Source: Moraxellaceae bacterium
GTDB taxonomy: Bacteria > Pseudomonadota > Gammaproteobacteria > Pseudomonadales > Moraxellaceae
Direction of reading: 5' to 3'
DNA length: 6,048 nucleotides
Assembly (NCBI GenBank): GCA_021156385.1
Contig: JAJNDL010000088.1
Coordinates: 1 to 6,048, forward strand
Shown: in pieces, positions 1 through 6,048 of the stretch
How the letters are laid out: every line of letters starts with the position of its first letter
How positions within the stretch are numbered: the stretch's first letter is position 1
Made by a program: the position numbers and the translations under genes
Notes under the pieces: model-generated
What the model saw: the letters and a program-made list of their open reading frames with translations, nothing else
The model's database searches: none
What the model was told of the DNA's origin: nothing

Positions 1-351
1 TATGCCAGCTTCCAGAACGCCGGCGGTCTGACCGTGCGCGCCAAGGTCACCATGGCCGGCGTGGTGATCGGCCGGGTCAGCGAGATTCGCCTGGATCCGC
101 AGACCTTCAAGGCCAAGGTGGCCATGGACATCTACAACGACGTCAACAGTATTGACGACGACGCCGTGGCAGCCATCCTTACTTCCGGTTTGCTGGGTGA
201 AAAGTACATCGGCATCGCCCCCGGGGCCGGCGAGACGATTCTCAAGAATGGTGACGTGATCGAGCAGACCCAGTCTTCGCTGGTGCTGGAGGAGCTGATC
301 GGCAAGTTCCTGTCCAGCATGGCCAACAAGCCGGCTGCTCCCGCCGAGTAA
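1..351 (+). CDS. mlaD: MlaD, MCE-domain lipid-transport protein (3' part only)
   Basis: The 5' end is outside the window; 116 codons and the TAA stop are present. MlaD is the substrate-binding subunit of the inner-membrane MlaFEDB ABC transporter. It is anchored by one N-terminal helix and forms a hexameric ring in the periplasm that exchanges phospholipid with MlaC. The visible part begins inside the MCE domain: a FQNAGGL segment (window codons 4-10) followed by AGVVIGRVSEIRLD (codons 19-32), the usual MCE core strands. The TSGLLGEKYIGI stretch (codons 61-72) corresponds to the pore-lining loop of MlaD. A C-terminal helix (about 93-108) and a short Pro/Ala tail follow. The N-terminal anchor should lie just upstream. 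The next gene is mlaC, with no mlaA in between, as in E. coli and Pseudomonas. Assignment is firm from motifs and neighbours. Confidence 0.94.
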   Translation, partial: YASFQNAGGLTVRAKVTMAGVVIGRVSEIRLDPQTFKAKVAMDIYNDVNSIDDDAVAAILTSGLLGEKYIGIAPGAGETILKNGDVIEQTQSSLVLEELIGKFLSSMANKPAAPAE

Positions 352-358
352 ACAACAC

Positions 359-387
359 GTCAACGAGGACAGACCTCGAGCGTTGAT
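359..387 (+). repeat. Inverted repeat in the mlaD-mlaC spacer
   Basis: The 60-nt spacer between mlaD and mlaC contains nested complementary arms. The inner pair is CGAGG (364-368) with CCTCG (374-378) around a 5-nt loop. The outer pair is TCAA (360-363) with TTGA (383-386), leaving AGCG as a bulge. An alternative fold pairs TCAACG (360-365) with CGTTGA (381-386). No T-run follows, so it does not look like a terminator. It could stabilise the mRNA or tune mlaC expression, but that is inference. The mlaC Shine-Dalgarno AGGAG (399-403) lies outside the stem. Confidence 0.5.
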
Positions 388-411
388 CTAAGGCACACAG
401 GAGAAACCCCT

Positions 412-1065
412 ATGAAATTCTGGCAACGCCTGACCGCTGCCCTGATGCTTTCCCTGCCACTGTTGGCGGGCGCTGCGGACAATCCGCAGCAGGTCCTGCA
501 GAAGGCCACCGATTCGCTGCTGTCCCGCATCGTCAAGGACAAGGACACTCTCAAGAAGGATCCGCAGGCGCTGTACAGCCTGGTCGAGGAGAACATCACG
601 CCCTTCATGGATGTGGACGGTATCGCCCGTCGCGTCATGGGCCAGTACTACAAGCAGGCGACGCCGGCCCAGCAGGCCGAGTTCAAGCGCGTCTTCAAGC
701 AGAGCCTGATCCGCACCTACGCCAAGGGCCTGACCAACTACGAAGGCCAGAAGATCGTCTTCAAGCCCTACAAGCCGGGCAGCGATCCCAAGAAGGCGCA
801 GGTCGACGTGGACGTGTTCGGCAGCACCGGAACGGTCTATCCCGTGACCTTCCAGATGCAGCAGGACAAGGCGGGTGCCTGGAAGGTGCAGAACCTGATC
901 CTGAACGGCATCAATCTCGGCCTGACCTTCCGTAACCAGTTCAGCTCCTCCGTGGAGGCCAACCGCGGCAGCATCGACAAGGCCATCTCCGGCTGGACGC
1001 CTGACACTCAGGCCATCGACGCCACCAAGGGCGACAAGGCCACCAAGAAGGCGGCCAGCCAGTGA
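412..1065 (+). CDS. mlaC: MlaC, periplasmic phospholipid-binding carrier
   Basis: This encodes a 217-residue precursor of the MlaC/Ttg2D family, the soluble periplasmic carrier that moves phospholipid between the MlaA-porin complex in the outer membrane and MlaFEDB in the inner membrane. A Sec signal peptide is clear: MKFWQR, then a hydrophobic stretch (residues 7-19), then AGAAD, giving likely cleavage near residue 21 or 22. Family features include FKRVFKQSLIRTYAKGL (91-107), the NITPFMD segment (61-67) and the C-terminal NGINLGLTFRNQF region (165-177). Length is normal for the family. The tail (about 205-215) is rich in Lys and Ala and probably disordered. The ATG at 412 is preceded by AGGAG (399-403) at 8-nt spacing, which fixes the start. 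The stop overlaps the GTG start of mlaB, suggesting translational coupling. Confidence 0.95.
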   Translation: MKFWQRLTAALMLSLPLLAGAADNPQQVLQKATDSLLSRIVKDKDTLKKDPQALYSLVEENITPFMDVDGIARRVMGQYYKQATPAQQAEFKRVFKQSLIRTYAKGLTNYEGQKIVFKPYKPGSDPKKAQVDVDVFGSTGTVYPVTFQMQQDKAGAWKVQNLILNGINLGLTFRNQFSSSVEANRGSIDKAISGWTPDTQAIDATKGDKATKKAASQ

Positions 1066-1361
1066 GCGCGACGCTCGCCCGCGACGGGGCCACCCTGCGC
1101 ATCAATGGCACGGTGAACTTCGCCAATGCCGACGCCTGCCGCCAGGAAGGCCTTGCCCTGCTCGGCCAGATGCCCGCCGACGTCGTGGTCGACCTCGGCG
1201 GCCTGACGGCGCCCGGCAGCGTCACCGTGGCCGTGCTGCTGCACTGGGCGCGCAGCGTGGCGGCCCGCCAGGGCAGCCTGCGCCTGGCGCAGGTGCCCGA
1301 GAAATGCCGCGCCATCCTGCGCGTCAGCGGCCTCGCCGAGGCCCTGCCGGAAAATACCTGA
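1062..1361 (+). CDS. mlaB: MlaB, STAS-domain subunit of the MlaFEDB transporter
   Basis: This encodes a 99-residue, single STAS-domain protein. MlaB sits in the cytoplasm bound to the ATPase MlaF and supports assembly and activity of the transporter. The chain shows the STAS pattern: strands TLRINGTVNF (11-20) and DVVVDLGGL (40-48), a switch segment TAPGSVTVAVLL (49-60), a helix HWARSVAARQG (61-71), then SLRLAQVP (72-79). Ser53 aligns with the functionally important Thr52 of E. coli MlaB, but the usual Asp before it is Gly52 and the small GG/AG after it is Val-Thr, so the switch loop is atypical. Translation starts at GTG 1062, overlapping the mlaC TGA (GTGA). AGAAGG (1046-1051) inside mlaC can serve as Shine-Dalgarno. 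Function is assigned from fold and position; sequence divergence is expected in this family. Confidence 0.88.
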   Translation: MSATLARDGATLRINGTVNFANADACRQEGLALLGQMPADVVVDLGGLTAPGSVTVAVLLHWARSVAARQGSLRLAQVPEKCRAILRVSGLAEALPENT

Positions 1362-1373
1362 GACCTGAAGTAG

Positions 1374-1622
1374 ATGACCCCCGACGACATCAAGGCCCTC
1401 CTGGCCGCCGCCATCCCCGATGCCGAAGTCCTGGTACAGGGCGAAGGCAGCAAGTTCACGGTGACCGTGGTCACCGACCGCTTCGCGGGGATGCGCCCCG
1501 TGGCCAAGCAGCAAATGATCTACGGCCCGCTGAACGAGCACATCGCCAGCGGTGCCATCCATGCGGTGACCATGCGGACCTTCACGCAGGAAGAGTGGCG
1601 CAAGGCGAAGCTCTTCTCGTAA
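1374..1622 (+). CDS. ibaG: BolA-family protein IbaG (YrbA)
   Basis: This encodes an 82-residue BolA-like protein. BolA proteins pair with monothiol glutaredoxins and take part in iron-sulfur cluster handling; IbaG is the paralogue typically encoded between mlaB and murA and linked to acid stress in E. coli. The family core is well kept: GEGSKFTVTVVTDRF (23-37), GMRPVAKQQMIYGPL (39-53), then IHAVTMRTFTQEEW (62-75). His63 is the invariant C-terminal cluster-ligand histidine. The loop at 23-28 (GEGSKF) carries no Cys, unlike the BolA1/BolA3 type loops, as usual for the IbaG type. The start is ATG 1374, 12 nt after mlaB; the only purine run, GAAG (1367-1370), is very close, so initiation may depend on coupling with mlaB. 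A GC-rich hairpin starts 3 nt after the stop. Confidence 0.93.
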   Translation: MTPDDIKALLAAAIPDAEVLVQGEGSKFTVTVVTDRFAGMRPVAKQQMIYGPLNEHIASGAIHAVTMRTFTQEEWRKAKLFS

Positions 1623-1625
1623 TGC

Positions 1626-1651
1626 GGGCCGGGCGGCAGCCTGTCGCCGGG

Positions 1652-1654
<3 letters not shown>
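1626..1654 (+). repeat. GC-rich inverted repeat directly after ibaG
   Basis: Bases 1626-1639 pair with 1641-1654 in a continuous 14-position stem. It has one G-G mismatch (1631/1649) and one G-T wobble (1636/1644). The nominal one-base loop would open to about 5 nt. It begins 3 nt after the ibaG stop. No T-run follows, so it is not a classical terminator by itself. It may protect the 3' end of the mla/ibaG mRNA from exonucleases. Its last three bases are shared with the next hairpin, so the two compete. Confidence 0.6.
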
Positions 1655-3672
<2,018 letters not shown>

Positions 3673-3681
3673 GAGGATGTC

Positions 3682-4992
3682 ATGAGCAAGCAGGAAATCA
3701 TTCCCCGTCTCGACACCAGTGCCGCCGGCTTCGAAAAGCGCCTGGAGCTGCTGCTGGCCTGGGAGTCGGTCAGCGATACCGAGGTCCATGACGCCGTGAC
3801 GGAAATCGTCCGGCGCGTGCGCAACGAGGGCGATACCGCGCTGCTGGAGTTCACCAACCGCTTCGACGGCCTGCAGGCGGAAGAGGCGGCCGTGCTGGAA
3901 GTCCCGGCGGAGCGTCTCGATGCCGCGCTCCAGAAGATTTCCGCGGCCGAGCGCGAGGCGCTGACGATTGCCTGCGAGCGCGTGCGCGGCTACCACGAGC
4001 GGCAGCGCCAGGAGTCCTGGCAGTACACCGAAGCCGACGGCACCGTGCTCGGCCAGCAGATCACGCCGCTGGACCGCGTCGGCATCTACGTGCCGGGCGG
4101 CAAGGCGTCGTATCCCTCCTCGGTGCTGATGAATGCGCTGCCGGCACAGGTCGCCGGCGTGAGGGAAATCATCATGGCCGTGCCGACGCCGCGTGGCGAA
4201 GTGAACGACCTCGTGTTCGCTGCCGCGCGCCTTGCCGGCGTCACGCGCGTCTTCACCATCGGCGGCGCGCAGGCGGTGGCGGCGCTCGCCTATGGCACGC
4301 ACACCGTGCCGCGCGTCGACAAGATCGTCGGCCCCGGCAACATCTACGTGGCCACGGCCAAGCGCATGGTGTTCGGCCAGGTCGGCATCGACATGATCGC
4401 CGGACCGTCGGAAATCCTCGTGTACTGCGACGGCAAGACCAATCCCGACTGGATCGCCATGGACCTCTTCTCGCAGGCCGAGCACGACGAGGACGCCCAG
4501 GCCATCCTGGTCGCCGAGGACGAGGACTTTCTCGAGCGCGTCTACGACAGCATCGAGCGGCTGCTGCCGGAACTCGCGCGGCGCGACATCGCCGCCACCT
4601 CGCTGGCCAACCGCGGTGCCCTGATCAAGGTGCGCGACCGCGACGAGGCCATCACGCTGATCAACCACATCGCGCCCGAGCATCTCGAGCTGTCGGTGGA
4701 AAATCCGGAAGAGCTGCTGCCGCAGATCCGCCATGCCGGTGCCATCTTCATGGGCCGCTTCACGCCGGAGGCGCTGGGCGACTACTGCGCCGGCCCCAAC
4801 CACGTGCTGCCGACCTCGCGCACGGCGCGCTTCTCCTCGCCGCTCGGTGTCTACGATTTCCAGAAGCGCAGCAGCCTGATCGGATGCTCGGCACAGGGGG
4901 CGTCGGAGCTGGGCAAGGTCGCTTCGGTGCTGGCGCGCGGCGAAGGGCTCGAGGCCCATGCGCGCTCGGCCGAGTTCCGCATCCTGAAATAA
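3682..4992 (+). CDS. hisD: Histidinol dehydrogenase HisD
   Basis: This encodes a 436-residue enzyme, the normal length for the family. HisD is a homodimeric zinc enzyme that oxidises L-histidinol to L-histidine in two NAD-dependent steps, the end of the pathway. Zinc ligands are visible at Gln265 and His268 (SQAEHDED), Asp367 (GDYCAGPNH) and His426 (GLEAHARSA). The catalytic Glu333-His334 pair lies in APEHLELS. The nucleotide-binding half contains [19 protein letters not shown] (134-152), [15 protein letters not shown] (191-205) and [17 protein letters not shown] (212-228). The ATG at 3682 has GAGAGGA (3671-3677, overlapping the last bases of hisG) as Shine-Dalgarno. It is tightly packed after hisG, clearly the same operon. 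A 130-nt structured spacer separates it from hisC. No missing catalytic residue or frame disruption was seen. Confidence 0.97.
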   Translation: MSKQEIIPRLDTSAAGFEKRLELLLAWESVSDTEVHDAVTEIVRRVRNEGDTALLEFTNRFDGLQAEEAAVLEVPAERLDAALQKISAAEREALTIACERVRGYHERQRQESWQYTEADGTVLGQQITPLDRVGIYVPGGKASYPSSVLMNALPAQVAGVREIIMAVPTPRGEVNDLVFAAARLAGVTRVFTIGGAQAVAALAYGTHTVPRVDKIVGPGNIYVATAKRMVFGQVGIDMIAGPSEILVYCDGKTNPDWIAMDLFSQAEHDEDAQAILVAEDEDFLERVYDSIERLLPELARRDIAATSLANRGALIKVRDRDEAITLINHIAPEHLELSVENPEELLPQIRHAGAIFMGRFTPEALGDYCAGPNHVLPTSRTARFSSPLGVYDFQKRSSLIGCSAQGASELGKVASVLARGEGLEAHARSAEFRILK

Positions 4993-4998
4993 CAGCCG

Positions 4999-5086
4999 GC
5001 AGGTTCTTTGGGGCCGGGTCCCGGCCTGGCAGGCGGCGTCCGGTTCGGCAGTCGCGCCAGGCCGAGACCCCCACAAGGAACCCTGC
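4999..5086 (+). repeat. Long imperfect inverted repeat in the hisD-hisC spacer
   Basis: The two halves of this 88-nt stretch are complementary along nearly their whole length. The inner arms 5016-5030 and 5056-5070 match at 14 of 15 positions; the exception is C5021 against A5065. The outer arms 4999-5012 and 5071-5086 give about 14 further pairs, including one G-T wobble, with single-base bulges at A5073 and C5081 and an unpaired GCC at 5013-5015. The 25-nt loop contains a possible CCG/CGG mini-stem. A competing local hairpin exists: GGCCGGG (5012-5018) with CCCGGCC (5020-5026). The 3' arm contains AAGGAA (5075-5080), a Shine-Dalgarno for the ATG at 5087, so the long fold would hide it. No T-run follows, so it is not a standard terminator. 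It could be an RNA regulatory element or a palindromic extragenic repeat. Confidence 0.65.
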
Positions 5087-5101
5087 ATGGCAATGCCGTG
5101 A
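5087..5101 (+). other. Four-codon mini-ORF (MAMP-stop) just upstream of hisC
   Basis: An ATG at 5087 follows AAGGAA (5075-5080) with good spacing and opens a reading frame of only four codons, ending at TGA 5099-5101. It is in the same frame as hisC, whose ATG lies 21 nt after this stop. Its Shine-Dalgarno is better than that of hisC. It may be a leader peptide that feeds reinitiating ribosomes to hisC, or the remnant of an older upstream start closed by a stop codon. It contains no His codons, so it is not a classical histidine attenuator peptide. Whether it is translated cannot be told from the sequence. Confidence 0.3.
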
Positions 5102-5122
5102 CACGACAAGAAGACGGTTTCT

Positions 5123-6048
5123 ATGAGCAAGTTCTGGAGTGCCTTCGTCCACGATCTCGTGCCTTACGTGCCGGGCGAGCAGCCCAAGATCGCCAACCTC
5201 GTCAAACTCAACACCAACGAGAATCCCTACGGCCCTTCGCCGCTGGCGGTCGCGGCCATGCAGGCCCAGCTCGGCGACGACCTCCGCCTCTATCCCGATC
5301 CCAACGGTGACGCGCTCAAGCAGGCGGTGGCCGAGTACTACGGCATCGGGAAGAACCACGTCTTCGTCGGCAACGGCTCCGACGAGGTGCTGGGCCATGT
5401 CTTCCACGGCCTGCTGAAGCACGCGCAGCCCATTCTCTTTCCCGACATCACCTACAGCTTCTATCCGGTGTATTGCGGCCTCTACGGCGTGCCGTTCACG
5501 CAGGTGCCGCTGGACGGCAGCTTCGAGATCGACCTCGACATCTATCCGGCGGAGAACGGCGGCATCATCTTCCCGAACCCGAACGCGCCCACCGGCATCG
5601 CGACGCCGCTGGCCGCCATCGAGAAGCTGCTGCAGCGCAACACGGAGTCGGTAGTGGTGATCGACGAGGCCTATATCGATTTCGGCGGCGAAACCGCCGT
5701 GCCGCTGGTGACGAAGTATCCCAACCTGCTGGTGACGCAGACGCTGTCCAAGTCGCGCTCGCTGGCGGGACTGCGCGTCGGCCTCGCCGTCGGCCATCCG
5801 CAGCTCATCGAGGCGCTGGAGCGCATCAAGAACAGCTTCAATTCCTACCCGCTCGGGCGCATGGCCATCGCCGGTGGAGCGGCGGCCTTCGCCGACCGCG
5901 AGCACTTCGAGAAAACGCGCCAGGCGGTGATGGCCAGCCGCACGCAGCTTGCGGCCGAGCTCGCGCAGCTCGGCTTCGAGGTGCTGCCCTCGGCCGCGAA
6001 CTTCGTGTTCGCGCGGCATCCGCAGCACGATGCCGCCAGGCTGGCCGC
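5123..6048 (+). CDS. hisC: Histidinol-phosphate aminotransferase HisC (3' end cut off)
   Basis: The first 308 codons are present and the frame is still open at the window end; family proteins are about 350-360 residues. HisC is a PLP-dependent class I/II aminotransferase that converts imidazole-acetol phosphate plus glutamate to histidinol phosphate, two steps before the HisD product. Visible motifs are [13 protein letters not shown] (28-40), YPDPNG (57-62), GNGSDEVL (83-90), NPNAPTG (152-158, Asn154 binding PLP), [11 protein letters not shown] (179-189, Asp181 and Tyr184), and [14 protein letters not shown] (207-220) with Schiff-base Lys210 and phosphate-binding Arg218. The start at ATG 5123 gives the N-terminus [20 protein letters not shown], typical of the Pseudomonas-like HisC group. 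Its Shine-Dalgarno is weak (AAGAAGA, 5108-5114). An in-frame stop at 5099-5101 rules out any longer N-terminus. Confidence 0.96.
   Translation, partial: MSKFWSAFVHDLVPYVPGEQPKIANLVKLNTNENPYGPSPLAVAAMQAQLGDDLRLYPDPNGDALKQAVAEYYGIGKNHVFVGNGSDEVLGHVFHGLLKHAQPILFPDITYSFYPVYCGLYGVPFTQVPLDGSFEIDLDIYPAENGGIIFPNPNAPTGIATPLAAIEKLLQRNTESVVVIDEAYIDFGGETAVPLVTKYPNLLVTQTLSKSRSLAGLRVGLAVGHPQLIEALERIKNSFNSYPLGRMAIAGGAAAFADREHFEKTRQAVMASRTQLAAELAQLGFEVLPSAANFVFARHPQHDAARLA

Noticed and set aside
4760..6028. Open reading frame of 422 codons on the minus strand, antisense to hisC and the end of hisD
   Set aside because: It has the same compositional bias, no recognisable motif, and covers the well-supported hisC coding strand.

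Overview
The window is a conserved housekeeping region of a GC-rich proteobacterium, with every gene on the + strand. The gene order mlaD-mlaC-mlaB-ibaG-murA-hisG-hisD-hisC matches what I recall for Pseudomonas. The mlaD-mlaC-mlaB-ibaG-murA part is also found in Escherichia coli. The MurA, HisD and HisC sequences look most like those of non-enteric Gammaproteobacteria. Some Betaproteobacteria carry a similar block, so I would not assign a family from this window alone.

Bases 1-1622 hold the tail of the Mla lipid-transport operon followed by ibaG. They contain the end of mlaD (inner-membrane MCE protein), complete mlaC (periplasmic lipid carrier), complete mlaB (cytoplasmic STAS subunit, overlapping mlaC by 4 nt) and ibaG (BolA family). 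MlaC ferries phospholipid between the outer-membrane MlaA complex and the inner-membrane MlaFEDB transporter. mlaF, mlaE and most of mlaD lie upstream of the window. mlaA is not in it.

Bases 1623-1753 are a 131-nt non-coding spacer with three consecutive inverted repeats. The last has a T-rich tail and looks like a Rho-independent terminator (or attenuator) separating the mla/ibaG transcript from murA.

Bases 1754-4992 hold murA, hisG and hisD. murA makes the first committed peptidoglycan precursor. It overlaps hisG by 4 nt, and hisD follows hisG after 9 nt. hisG is the short form, which needs a separate HisZ subunit not encoded here. hisG and hisD encode the first step and the final two oxidations of histidine synthesis.

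Bases 4993-5122 are a 130-nt spacer. It contains a long imperfect inverted repeat (about 28 possible base pairs, 4999-5086). The repeat ends directly before a four-codon mini-ORF that has its own good Shine-Dalgarno sequence and is in frame with hisC. This is the most unusual feature of the window. Bases 5123-6048 are hisC, cut by the window end.

I found no mobile element, CRISPR array, tRNA, rRNA or unknown protein family. The coding content is ordinary; what merits a second look is the RNA structure in the spacers and a few residue-level oddities.
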